From Lanius collurio (Eukaryota; Chordata; Aves; Passeriformes; Laniidae), in assembly GCA_020086605.1 (NCBI GenBank), contig JACBWW010000028.1, positions 5,834,397 through 5,898,396 of the forward strand: a DNA stretch of 64,000 bases, in the 5' to 3' direction. The notes beneath the pieces are model-generated. The model had not been told where the DNA came from, searched no databases, and was given only the letters and a program-made list of their open reading frames with translations. The translations under genes and the position numbers were made by a program. Shown here one piece after another: positions 36,195 to 48,066 of this stretch (positions within the stretch are counted from its first letter, which is position 1; the number at the start of each line of letters is the position of its first letter).

Positions 36195-38071
36195 GTATGT
36201 GTGTCAGTGTTTGGACAGAGAAAAATTGGATTCATATCTCTGTTATGCTTTCAAATTACTAGGTCAGATTTGGGTCTCTGGCTGTAAATTCTTCAATTCT
36301 ATTCTAAGTCAAAGGAATGTGACAGATTTAATACCTAGAATAAGTTATTAACTGCAATGATGCATAAAGCAGTGGCACTTTCCAAAAAAAGTAGTCTTTA
36401 CTGCTTCTGTTTTCTAAAGAAAAATTAAAATTTAATCCTATTTCCTTATTTCTTACAGTTCCTGCAAAAATTTTTGTTGAATAATCCATCAAGAACTTGA
36501 AACTGATGTGCCCATAAATACAATCTTCTGAGGTTTTTTATTGCAGTAATATTTCTGCTGGGATTAGTTACCCTTTCAAAATTCTAAGAGTGAGAGGAAT
36601 TCATACATGCACAAAGCATTGAAGAATCACTAGCTATAAACAGAAAGCGCCTGTATCTACCACGAACTGTTTATAGAAGACTAATGTAGAATTACAGGCT
36701 GTGTGGAAAGAAATCAAGAAAGATTGGGCGGGTAGGGAACCTTGCCAGTCTGTGCATGTGCTCAGCTAAAACACAGATAGAGTGACCAGTTGACTTCATA
36801 AGACTGGAAACACTCGGATTTGCTGCTCCTACAGGCTGATGAGTTATGGTGGGCTCCACGCTTTCCACATCAACCTGGTTTTCCCCTGCTGTTGTAGGGA
36901 CCCTTGTGTGGATCGTCAAGGTGGAAGCTGCAGTTCCTATGCACAATTTTGCACTTGAGGGATATATTGTTCTAATTTTGCTAATTAACTAACATTGTTC
37001 ACGAGAAGAGGCTGTTACATTTCCCTGTTTAGGTATTGAATGATAATTTTTGGTGATTATCAAGGGCTTGGAGAAGGCAACCTACTATGCTTGTCAAGAA
37101 ATAAGTTTTGTTTCTAAGGTATTAGAGAACTTGTCCCTGAGCAAGTCTAAACAGACACTGGGCTACTGTGAATGTCTGTAGCTGGAGAAAGGTCTGTGGG
37201 AAAAACATAGTAATTTTTATTACAAAAGCTAAACCAATAAGAAAAAACCCAAACAGGGTAGGAGTCCAGGACACAAGCCATATTTGGGGATTTTGATACA
37301 TGAAATGAAGCCACGTCTCTCCACAGTTGGTATTTGGTTAATGTAAGCTGAAAAACAGCTTCCATACAACACATTTCACATCCTGATATGCTCAAAAATT
37401 GGCTAGACCATCGTGTATATTATTATCACCTGGTATCTTATTCTCTTCTCAGCTATTTGCATGACTAACTTCAGAAATGAGCACAATTTTAATTTTTTTA
37501 ACAAATTATGTATTTTTTCAACCATTACATTACCTTCCTTTGCTGTTAAAAGGGTGGAACTACGCACCTAAGTTACTGCAAGAGAAATAATATAGTATGC
37601 GATTTTGAACTGAAGGCTTCTATATCCCCAATTAGCAGCATAGTTTCAGAATTTTATCTCTCATTTTGACTGTAAAATTTATCCTAAATCTGAAAAAAAA
37701 GTTTTTGTAAAAAAAATTGCATCTCAGTGTTTGCTTTCAGAAGAAGCTTAAACAGAAATGTTGTCATTTAGCCCTAATTAGATACAAATTGTAGTAGATA
37801 GCATTGAACAATTCTACAGGAAATTAACTTTAATGAATGCTATATCCTTCCTGCTAAAACTGTGGTGTTTTGGGAAAGCTACCTACTAGGCTAGAGCCAA
37901 GAGAATTAAAGAAGTTGTCATGAAAGCTAGTGAGAAGGAGCTTGGCTTGCCTGCAAAGGACAATTTTGCTTTTTAAGCATAACAATAATCACAGGATGGG
38001 GTTACAATGTATTGTCATCCTAGTACTACTCTCATGATAGTCTTCTCTGTGCCCATTCAGAAGCCATGTTC

Positions 38072-38117
38072 AATAAGTATTAAATATTTACCCTGGAGTA
38101 AATATTTAATACTTATT
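38072..38117. repeat. Perfect inverted repeat, 19-bp arms, 8-nt loop
   Basis: The arm AATAAGTATTAAATATTTA (38072-38090), the loop CCCTGGAG (38091-38098) and the exact reverse complement (38099-38117). The arms are A/T with only a single G-C pair, while the loop is GC-rich. There are no transposon-like terminal features or target duplications around it. Confidence 0.92.
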
Positions 38118-38662
38118 AAGTAAGATTATTAAGGTCTTATTAAGAAAGATCTAGCCATTCTTAGCTGCTACCCCACTAAGCATTAGTGATGAAGGCAAAT
38201 GATTGGAAGATGCTACTTTATATTTTTATGGTCATCTTAATATACTTATATAATTTTAAACTTGCTTTTCAGGTCTTTTTCAATATTATGAAAAGTAATT
38301 TAATATGTATATATATTACTTCATCATGGCTAAGTGCTTGGGCCAAAGTGATAAATTATAGGAAATCTTGAATCTGAGACTCCTGTGCTACCTTTAATTC
38401 ACCATGTTGTGTCTAGTTGAAGCTGGGATCCTGAACCAGTGGGGAACATTCTGTACCTATAAATCACCACCAATCATGTGCACACTTATGACCTCACTCT
38501 TACTTTGTTATCAGAATCACTGTCTGTTGTTTTAGGTACCCTTGGCATTTCTGATGGTTTATGAATAGTTACTCTTATTCCAAATTGCATGTTCTCTGTG
38601 ACAGTGATCAGACACATTTTATCTTTCGTGTGTTATGGCTGGTTGTTGCACAGGGCACCATT

Positions 38663-38900
38663 TATTACTGGTGTCAATAGTACCCTAACTCCAGCAGCCA
38701 GCATGAAAGCAGGAAATCCACAGGGTGGTGGAAACAACTGCAAAGGTGTTTATTAGTATTGCTTTAATGCCTTGCGTAACTGGGAATTGTAGTTGCTGTA
38801 GGGAGGTGATAGGTGGACTGCAGTTTGTAAGGTGTGGTAGAGATCTAGCAGGAAGCTGACTTAGAAGTAAAAGTCCATGAAATCCAAGAAGGAGAATCAC
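38663..38900 (-). mobile_element. Partial LTR of a second retrovirus
   Basis: On plus, CAGGGCACCATT (38651-38662) is followed by TATTACTGGTGTC. This parallels the 21.9-kb element, where GGGCACCATT precedes TGTTAGCGG. On the minus strand this reads as an LTR end joined by two A bases to a primer-binding site starting TGGTGCCCTGTG. About 80 bases inside the LTR an AATAAA hexamer is present on minus (near 38748-38754), the right place for a polyadenylation signal. The LTR body is otherwise unlike the first element. Its right boundary is unclear where a CR1 tail follows, and no matching second LTR was found. Confidence 0.45.
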
Positions 38901-38902
38901 CA

Positions 38903-38982
38903 TCCTGCTCATGGCAGCAGGGTTGGAACTAGATGATCTTCCAGGTGCCTTCCAGCCCAAGCAATTCTGTGATTCTGTGATA
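38903..38982 (+). mobile_element. CR1 LINE tail, about 80 bp
   Basis: The extreme 3' end of CR1: 'gcagggttggaactagatgatc', 'caggtgccttccagcccaagc' and the terminal repeat AATTCTGTGATTCTGTGATA. Strong 5' truncation is normal for this family. Confidence 0.9.
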
Positions 38983-39401
38983 TAAAAGGGAGTGCACTGT
39001 TCAGAAAATTGCTGCTAGGGTCCTTCTACTGCTACTTCACACAGTGTACAAAGCCACTGTGATGAGCTAGATCATTTGAAAGCTGTGGTTAGTTTTTTAA
39101 ATAGTAGGGGAAAATCCATTTATTTGGGAAATAGGGCCAACAGGAGTGAAATTAATTCTGTAAGCACTGAGGTTCCAAATTCTGTTTTTTAGAGAAAATG
39201 TAGCATAACACAGGTCATATCTTTGAAAAAAATGTTAAAATGGGATTTCATTTCATACTTTTTTTTGATGTATTGAAGGTAGTTTTCATGATGTCATCCA
39301 GATAGTTTAAATAAACAGTTTGCATATAAGGTTAACAAGCTGCAGTGGTAGCAGGGTCTGCGTGGGATTATATTAGAATTAATTTGATCAATTACTTTTA
39401 G

Positions 39402-39485
39402 TTCCAGATGTCTCCAGATGAGCCAGAAGCCAGCATATGCAGTTTAGCAGATGAAGAATCAGTGCAGTCAACACATGCCGTGAAG
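39402..39485 (+). other. Candidate internal coding exon
   Basis: An 84-base segment (28 codons, frame-preserving) lies between TTACTTTTAG and a good donor, AAG then GTAATG. An alternative acceptor six bases on (TTCCAG, 39402-39407) keeps the same frame and would make the exon start with ATG. The only long open frame encodes a polar, acidic, Ser/Glu-rich peptide of the kind found in cytoplasmic linkers. I do not recognise the protein, and no neighbouring exon is certain. It may be an exon of a gene whose introns fill the window, or chance. Confidence 0.3.
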
Positions 39486-42400
39486 GTAATGAACATTCTT
39501 TCAAACTTCATTTTTCATCCTGAGCAGAGAAGACAAGTAAGCCAAGACACTGCTGTTCAGAGCAGGCAAAATGATAACCATAAATAATCATAATAGAAAG
39601 CCCATAGCTTAAATGAAAAGGGGAAGGATAAAATAAGTATTTTGCCATTAAAATGATGGTTCTAAACCTAGAATTTTCATTATGATTTGCCCTGGAGTAC
39701 ATGAAATTTCCTCAACGTTGAGATGCAGCTTTTGAGTTAAAAGATTGCTGAGCATTTTGTTTTGATAAACCGCTTACAAGAAGAGGCTGGTATAAACAAC
39801 ATTTAGTCAAATCAGGGGAAATCTTTATAATAATGTATTTCATTTCCACTGCTGAACTGAAACCTGGGAGGATCAATTCTACTGGCCAACTTTCATAGAA
39901 GAGAGTAGGAGGCACGCCTGTGAAAGGATGCCATGGGCTCAGTGCTGTCTGGAGCTCATACTCCTATCCACACATAACTTCTGATGACTTATTAGACACT
40001 TTTAACCAGGCCCAATCTATAAAACAGGATCACAGATCTGAAACACTCAACAAGAGCAAGCTGCCTGCAGTCCATGTCCCTAATCTGTTTCTTGCTGCTG
40101 AGAGAAATCTGTTATTGGCTTGAAATTTATTAGTATCCACACATAATTAAAATGACACCTTAGTGGAAATTGAAAAATTTGACAACAAGTGCAAAAAAGT
40201 AATTACTGCATTGCATTATAAATATAGTCATGCAATGCATTATACATATACACTCTATTTTCTATCAACTACATTTTCTTTGTTTTCTTCTCACTAATAA
40301 ATTATCTATATGAGCAAGCTTGATGTACTTAAAATAAATTATGGATGCCAAACATTTTGGTTTTTCATTAAAAAATATAAAAATGTTGCTCTTCTGAAAG
40401 AAGACTTTTATATTTAAATGTCTATGTGTGGTTTTAGAATGTTATGTTTTATTAATACGGTAACCTACTATAAATTTTCATTTAACTCTAGGTGCACAGT
40501 TTCATGTTAAGTTGAAATTGTCAGGTGGTTTGTATGTGCTAAACATATAAAGGTTAGGATTTTTGTTTCATATTAGGCAAGATTAAGACAGAAGCTAATA
40601 TAGTTTAAAAAAATCTCTCTTCATCTAATGTATCTGTTGGAAAGGAGAATTTAGTTTGACTATTTCCATACGACTTTTTAAAATGACAACCTTTAAAAGT
40701 AAGATGATGCCAAATGAAGCAGATTAGCTCTGCTAAAAATATTTTAATCAGAATTGCCTATACTTTCAAATTCTTCTTTCAAAAAATCTGTGACAGTAGT
40801 GTTTGCAACTCAGTAATTTTTCTTTAATGGCATTTTGATAACTTTTCCTCTTATTGAAATAGCAGAGATAGTTACATTCACTGCAAGCCACTCTGTTTTA
40901 ATTTTTAAATGTTAGATTCACAGTGTTACAGTATTTTCAATTTGCATGCATAAAAGTAGATTTCAACCAACCAAGCTCTGATGGTCAGACATCTGGATTC
41001 TCTCACTTCTCAGAACAGTCTGTTATCCACATTCAGTGACAGCCAAGTGATTTGCTTCATGTTCATACCTTGGCATTTCTCAGTCATGCAGCCATTGCAT
41101 TTTGTTACCTCTGAACAGAGATTCTGGGCAGAAATCCTGTAGTTCACTTGGCACATGGATTATTGTCATGTAAGTTTTAATCTGCACCGTAAAAGTAAAG
41201 ATGGGGCCTATTAGAGACTGTATTACCCCCATCCTCTTCCTTCACATCTCCCACTGTTTCTTCAATAGCTCAAATAAATGCTCTTTCAGACTTTTCCATT
41301 TGCAGTTCCTGAAACAAGCAAGCTGTACATAGTACAGACACAGCTGGCAGCGGGTGGCCATCAGGTTTACAGCAAACCAGGTCATTAAGACTTGCAGTTT
41401 ACAGGGAAAGGAGGAAATTTGGCATGAGCAATCAACAGCCACGGTTCATTAAATGCCTCTCAGTTGTCATAGGTGATGTTGCTTGACAAGGGGGAGCAAC
41501 CCACTGCAGTCAATTTTGATAACATTATTTCCCTATCAAAAATTTGGCTATCACAACTATAATGAAATGTTGACAGTAGGCGATTTTAAATGCCTTCAGC
41601 ATTCAGGTACTGGATCATACTGCTTACAAGACCTGTTTTATCTGGATATGTAACAATGCACATATGAAGAAATGTTTATTAACTTCAGTGAGATTTAGAG
41701 TTTATATGTCTGGGAACACTCAAGAAAACGAATACAAATTAACTAAAGGTGTGAATTTAAAGTTGTGATTACTTTAACTGCATTATGTGCACATTCTCAT
41801 TCAAAATTAAAGTGGCCCTAATTCAATTTAACTACATTTACTTCCAAAGTAAATTAATACATTCTAAATGAGAGTTGGCTACACAGAAATTTAAAGTGGT
41901 TTAGCCAATCTATTTTAAAAGTTAATTCAGATTGATTTTTCTGCATGTTCTAGACAAAACCATCAGGTCTTAAATGGAATGTGAAATCCTATTTCATTTA
42001 GGTGTATAGCCTAAAATGTTACTTGCTGGTTCTTATAAGGATTATTCTGCATGTCTGCAGCCTATGCATTATACCTAGAAATATTTTTTAAGGATCAAAA
42101 TGCTACTTTTGTCATGAGTTTCTACATTACTGAACCTCTGCAACAGAGGATTTGTACAGTTATGTCACTCAGCCTCTCTGAACCTTAGATCAGAAGTATC
42201 TGACTGTTTTTAAAATAAATGCTTTTATGTCAGGCTTTAAAAGCTGTTGTAAGTCTTCAGAAGGAAGAGAAATTAACATATTATTATTATATCTTGAACC
42301 AGCACAAAACAAAACTCGGGACCATAAAGAATATATAAGTGAAAGAAGGCGTACGGGGCTGGCTTAGAGAAATTATTGTGAACTTAATGCAGTATACATA

Positions 42401-42777
42401 CATCCATACAGATCCAAGATCCCCACAGATTAAAAAATGATGGCTGTGGACTATAATGTGTAATAGCATAGATCCACACTAACTGCTGGACCACTGTTAA
42501 TGTCACACACTTATCTACTGGCTCTTATAGCAGCAGAATAAAATGCAGCAAGAAAGTTGATTGCAGAAGGTTCTTGTTAACAGCCATCCCTATCAATACA
42601 AAAGTAGTTAGAGGCATTTTCTCGGAGCATGATATCATGTAGTATGTTTTGCCTACTTATCAAATTCAAAGCAAGAGAAGAACAATTATTTTTACAAAAC
42701 TGAAGCATGCTGTATTCTTCCAGAGAGAACCATTAGTATATCATTAGTTCACCATTAGCTCAACCAACCTCATTTGC

Positions 42778-42809
<32 letters not shown>

Positions 42810-42810
42810 A
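42778..42810 (+). repeat. (TGAT)n microsatellite
   Basis: Eight TGAT units ending in a GATAGATG variant. Tetranucleotide arrays of this length are usually polymorphic. Confidence 0.95.
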
Positions 42811-45099
42811 GATGGACAGAAGAACAATGTTTATGGTATGTATAAGCTGCAAAGATAGGTTAGAGGAAGACTTATGAAGTGCCTCAATGAGTTAGTATAA
42901 CAAATTTTACTTGTGGTCAATAAAGATTTGTGCTTCCAACCTTCTTGGTGGTTTTGATGAGAAAGGAAAGATATGCCTGTCTATTAAAGTGCAGCTGTAC
43001 CATATCCTAGTATACTGCTTTTAATTTAACTAAGGGTCCCTGGAGAGTTTATTTTCTGATAGCACACACTAAGACTGCCATGATGCAATGACTGTTATTG
43101 TTATCAGTGTTTGTTCTATAAGGTTGGTGTGGAAAAACTACCACATATTACAGCCATACATTCATTTGATTGTGCAGTTGTACCTGAAGAGAACAGTGTC
43201 TTTGAAAAATATATTACTATTTAAATTAGGTTAAAAAACCATTTTGGGCTGTGAAAGACAGGGGTAGAAAGAGCTTTTTTTTTTGGAGTTGTGAAAGATT
43301 GGATAAGAATTCTTGACTTAATTGGCAACCGGAATAATTTGAATGCCTAAGTTCAGTCTACATGCATGAATTTATTCATAATTTATATGTCACAATTTTA
43401 ACATCTGGCCTTGAAATCTTATATTTTTTCTTTTGGATCAGTTGGTATTTCAAAGAACTAAATGTGCTAAATCCTCCAAAATCAAATAGAGAGTGCCCAG
43501 CCAAGTGCCACATGTTTAGATCTAAAGCAAGCTAAATCTTATCTTTCAACACAAGCCTGTCTAGAAGCCACACACAAATTTAGGCTCTCAGTGTATTCAA
43601 GCTGCATTTTGAATCCAAAGCCAGTTCTTGTTGTTCAAAACTGCTTTTTCATGCTTACTTGTGGCTATTTATGGATAGGATATTCAATATCTAAGGAATT
43701 TCCTACAACCCTTTTCAAAGTCTCATGAGAATTAGAATCTCTCTTGGGAAAAATGTAGAGATGACAAAGCTGTTTTTCACATTCATGTCATATTTTGTGT
43801 GCTACCCCAAAGCACTTCATGTTATATGTGCCTTCTCCAGAATTCATTCTTATGTTGATAAGGTGAGAATCATTTGTTACACAATAAAACACACTGAAAA
43901 AATAAATAGCTTTAATCAACCATAGAGTGAATTGATTCAAATTTCTGTTTGGTAAATTCTGTATAAAATTTCTACCTGAATGTGGAAAGATTGCTCTGGG
44001 ACTGCTGAATAAAAATAGTAATAAGAAGGCCATATTCACTGTAAATTTTAAACAGCCTACCAGCTCCACGACATAGAAAGTTTATTTGAAGTAATGTTGG
44101 TTACTTGATCTGCTAAGGGTACAGCTGATCAGTCAGTGTGGTCTGGTATTGAACATACACCGCATGTGTGCAAGCTGCAGTTAAGCTGGAATAAAGCTGT
44201 CCAAAAAGAGGCTAAGATTAGAGCTGTTTGTGAAACAGCTCTGACTGTGAGAGTGCAAACAGGTTGGGGCTGGCTAACCTCCAGCAGGCTGCAACTCCTT
44301 GCACAGGCACCAGGCAGTTCAGCAGTGGTAAAAAGGGCTCCCTGAGCTCTCCCTGAACAGTGCCTTACTATCTTAGTGTAAGGGCCCTGCTTCAGTGCAA
44401 GGGTGCTAGTTTAAACCACTGCCACATACAGTGATTTATCACATAAACATACCTCATGGGACTGGGAACAAGCTTATGTTGCAGCTGCACAGCTAGTGTT
44501 GTCCCTGAGGGACAGGAATGAACATTACCTCGACTGCAGTGTTGGCAAAAAGTAATATTATCTGATGTCACATGTGAAGTCCGGTTACACAGCAAGTCAT
44601 GAAAAATAGCTAAATTAAGAATGGGGAACTCATTCTGATTAGGGTCAGGGAAAAACCTGTAAAGCTACTAAACTTGGAACATCTAGATTTTGCTGTTTGT
44701 CCTACTATAACAAAGAAATTAAGATATTTTAATTCTTCCTATCTCTGTCATCTAGAGATAAAATTTAAGCCTAATTGCTATTACGCTATGACAAGAATTA
44801 TTCAGTGACATAGAGATTCCTTACATCAGTAATGTGAGAAGAATCACTTGTTCCCTTTGTGGTATCTTTAACACTGAATTTCCTGCTTGAGTGAGGTTTG
44901 TAATTTTTTAATCATAAATGGATTTGGTGAGACCTCATTGAAACAAGCAATTCTTTTAAGGTCACTTAGTCATCTGGGAGGCATGCATGTGCATTGCACC
45001 ATCAAGGAATGTGTCCTTGTTTTGCCTTGGATTAGATTCATTTTCTTCCTAGTAGCTGGTACAGTGCTGTGTTTCAGATTTAGCATGAGAATAGTGTTA

Positions 45100-45289
45100 A
45101 TAATGTCATTGGTAAGTAGGGCTTACCCTAAATTAAGAACTTTTCAGTGTCTCCTGCTTTGGTACTGAGCTGGTGCATGAGAAGATGGGAGAAAGCATAA
45201 CCAGGACAGCTGATCTGGACTGGCCAAAAGGATATTCCATACCTCAGAACGTTATTTCCAGTATACAAACTGGGGAGAGTTGGCCAGGA
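45100..45289 (+). mobile_element. LTR 5' portion, split by a CR1
   Basis: The words AGCTGGTGCATGAGAAG, AACCAGGACAGCTGATC, ACTGGCCAAAAGGATATTCC and CAGTATACAAACTGGGG, in this order, match what I recall of the U3 and TATA region of a widespread avian ERV LTR. It resumes after the CR1 at 45541. The left boundary is approximate. Family assignment is from memory of motifs. Confidence 0.5.
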
Positions 45290-45540
45290 TCTGCTGAATT
45301 TAAGCTCAGCCAGGGGAAGTTTAGGCTTGATATCAGAAAAAAATTCTCTACAGAAAGTATGGTTAAGCACTGTAATGGGCTGCCCAGGGAGGTGGTGGAG
45401 TCACTGTCCCTCTAAGTGTTTAAAAGAAGACTGGATGTGGCACTAAGTGCCATAGTTTTGTTGATAAGGGGGTGGTAGGTCATAGGTTGGACTTGATGAT
45501 CTCCAAGGTCTTTTACAATTTAGCTGATTCTGCAATTCTG
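45290..45540 (+). mobile_element. CR1 LINE 3' fragment inserted in an LTR
   Basis: A clear CR1 end: 'ggggaagtttaggcttgat', 'gggctgcccagggaggtgg', 'ggagtcactgtccctc', 'gactggatgtggcac', 'gtcataggttggacttgat', 'ctccaaggtctttt' and the terminal GATTCTGCAATTCTG. LTR sequence lies on both sides, so the CR1 is the later insertion. It is 5'-truncated. Confidence 0.9.
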
Positions 45541-45725
45541 TGGCTCAGGGAAAATCTGGGCATCAGTCAGTAAGTGATGAGCATTTTATTGTATGTCGCT
45601 TCTTTCTCTTGAATTTTATTCCTCTTTCTCTTTCCTTTTCTTTTCTAATATTTCTACTACTATCGTTAATATCAGTATTATATAGTATTTTATTTTATTA
45701 AACTGTTTTTATCTTAACATGTAAT
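45541..45725 (+). mobile_element. LTR 3' portion, split by a CR1
   Basis: After the CR1 the sequence continues with TCTGGGCATCAGTCAG, GTGATGAGCATTTTATTG, a T/C-rich and TATTAT-rich block and TTATTAAACTGTTTTTATC. That is the middle and R region of the same LTR type whose later part is seen near 16 kb (ATCTCAACTCATGAG). It fades out near 45725, so the LTR end is lost or too diverged. Confidence 0.5.
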
Positions 45726-47024
45726 CAAAGTGCAAGTATAGCATGGTAAGTTCTTCTTCTCCTGTAGAAATCACATCACCTGTTTAAGTTTTCATGCAGG
45801 ATTTCAAGCTTTACTTTTCAAGTTTTAAAATTGGCAGCAGATTAGTTTTGATTATCCCTTCAAGAATTTTCGGGGTGGAATGAGTCATTCCCACAAGTGT
45901 AGTACAGAAGTCCTTCTGATAACAGTTTCTGTAACTACCAGGTCTCTTCTATATGGGTCACAGCAAATCTTCCAAATAGGTACCTCTAGTACTTTGGGTG
46001 CCCAGTCATAGGTAACAACTCATGGCTCTCTTGGCCCTTGATTGGTACAGCACAGAAGGACATCCACTGCCTTAAGACATTTACAGTTCAGGACAGGAAA
46101 CAATAGGAAATATAAACAAATGGAAGAGGCTAACTAAATAGTACAGTAGACCTGTTATATATGAAACATTTAAACAGTAATAGAAACATTAAAAATCTGT
46201 ATTTCTAAAGGACTTAGAGACATCAAAAAAACTCTGGATGATGTCAAGGGGTCAGTGGTGCAGTATACAGAATTCTTGGCCAAACAAAGGGTAAAGGGTT
46301 AGCTCTGAGAAAGACCAGACTTTATTAAACCTGCTTCATTGTTTGATGTATTATAGCACCACTCTCCATCTTCCATTCTGTTAAAAATCCTGATTTCTTC
46401 TTTACCTCCCTTCAGTCGTTCACACACAGACAAATGTTCTTACATATTAAAAACCAAAGCTTCCCTGTATTGATTTTTAATATGACTCAAAACTCATTCA
46501 ATGTATCTATACAAATAAGCACCACTAGAAAAACAGAATTAAATAATAGTCCCAAGCAGCTGTGTTTCACATATACAGAGAATTGTTTAATATGGTAACT
46601 CTATTGATCAAAACAGAATCTTATCTGAGCATTGAGAGTGACTACTGGAATTTCAAAGACATTCCTAACCTAGATGTACATTTTCTGAATTTTTAGCTTT
46701 GGTATTAAAGATGGTAAGAAAGAACAATCCAGTGTTTTTCATTTTTCTTTAGCAGCAGACATTAAATTTTATTTTATTCTTTTTAAAAAGCATGATTTTT
46801 TTCAACTTTTAAAGAAAAATTGACTACTCCTAAGCAAAAAACATATTCCAGCCTAAAAGGTAAGAATTTGATATTGTTACAGAGAAAAATACACCTGCAA
46901 TTAAAGGCTGATAAGTAATTCATTTGACCTAGAAGAATTCCCACTTCAAGATGTTTGCAGGCAAGGGAATAGAAATTTGCATCTGCTAAATACAGAACAG
47001 GCTTGGAAGGTTACCCATGGTTTT

Positions 47025-47170
47025 TCAAGGAATAGACAGTTCTAAATCCTTGACTGTGTCCGAAGAACACCTTTGTGTTTCAAAGGAGCTGGTAGCCTCA
47101 TTTTGACATTTTGGATCGGCACTTAACATTCTTCTGATATTTTCTGACACTGACTTAGCTTTTCGCAGAT
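47025..47170 (-). other. Candidate terminal coding exon
   Basis: On the minus strand an acceptor-like sequence, CTTCATCCCTTAG, precedes 47170. An open frame of 47 codons then runs to a TGA at 47025-47027. Its first part is basic (Arg/Lys/Ser) and its end acidic, as in a cytoplasmic C-terminus. AATAAA-type signals (two overlapping, about 46768-46778 on minus) lie about 250 bases downstream. I do not recognise the protein, and such combinations can arise by chance. Confidence 0.2.
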
Positions 47171-47981
47171 CTAAGGGATGAAGATGGTAGTCAAAGATTG
47201 TGGGCACAAACAATGGCCCATCCTTGTGTGCCATCAACCAAACAGAGGCCAACACCAGGGTTACTCTACTGGCTCTGTGCAGCCAGATGCTGCTTACACT
47301 GAGGCGCTCCTAAAGCCTGTGCCTTTAGGAAGCCGTCTGCACTGGGCTGGACCAATAAAGACATCTGCTGTAAAGAAGACATGTTCTCTCAGGTTTAGTC
47401 TTGCACACTTGATTGTAAGACCTTTTAGATGGAGCCAAAACAAATGGTGTTTATATATGACTTAACGTAGTGGGCTCCCAGTGGATGACAGGGGCTCATA
47501 TTTGCTCTTGTGTTACAAAATATCAAGAAGCTGTTGCACTATGTCATTATTATTCAGTGCATGCCAGAAAGTGTGAACGGTGTTTTTGAAAAGCCTCCAA
47601 AAAAAGTTAATCTAGGTCTGTAGTTTTGCAGTGTAATGAATAGTCACTTTCCAGCCAGTCAGAATTCTAATTACAGTTCACTGCAAAGAGACAAATGAAT
47701 TTATCTGCAGTCTCAGTTTGCAGTGCAGGCACACACATGCACAATGAAGCGCATGATGAATGATGATGAATCCATGATCCTTCTCTATTCCTTTTCAAAG
47801 TATGGGATTTCGTATCTGTTCAAAGCACAAAAGAAAGGATAAACAATCATCAGTCATTTTTAACAAGAGAAGTTTAGTAAAAGGAAGCAAACAAAATCTG
47901 TCTTCAGTTTACCCATAAAAGAAACAAATTCAAGTTTTGAGCTTTTGAGGGAAAGCAATGAGAAAAATCAACCCTTGAGTA

Positions 47982-48066
47982 CAAAAAACCCAAACCAAAA
48001 CATAACAAAAAATCACTCCCTATGAAAAAACCAAAACATAACCAAAAATAAGAGAGCCAAAACAAA
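47982..48066 (+). repeat. A/C-rich low-complexity DNA with a short duplication
   Basis: The word CCAAAACATAAC occurs twice about 36 bases apart within an A-rich, G-poor tract. Read on minus it is T/G-rich. No transposon is attached. Confidence 0.75.

Larger units (their letters stand above)
25154..38640. other. Long non-coding unique stretch
   Basis: About 13.5 kb without a recognisable gene or large transposon. It contains the microsatellites at 25351-25379 and 34161-34200, A/C-rich DNA at 31195-31298, a T run at 32083-32096, GC-richer patches at 30500-30830 and 35060-35400 with no identifiable content, the exon-like segment at 36151-36194 and the hairpin at 38072-38117. Confidence 0.6.
38983..45100. 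other. Non-coding unique DNA, no gene recognised
   Basis: About 6 kb of AT-rich DNA. It contains the exon-like segment at 39402-39485 and a TGAT microsatellite at 42778-42810. The AT-rich blocks at 41760-41960 resemble enhancer-type sequence in composition only. Confidence 0.6.

Noticed and set aside
36692..36946. 84-codon minus-strand frame with Thr/Ser-rich composition
   Set aside because: Considered as an exon, but no convincing donor accompanies the possible acceptor and no protein was recognised.
38685..38960. 91-codon minus-strand frame with a signal-peptide-like start
   Set aside because: It reads through the antisense of a CR1 tail and an LTR remnant; the apparent hydrophobic start is a repeat artefact.
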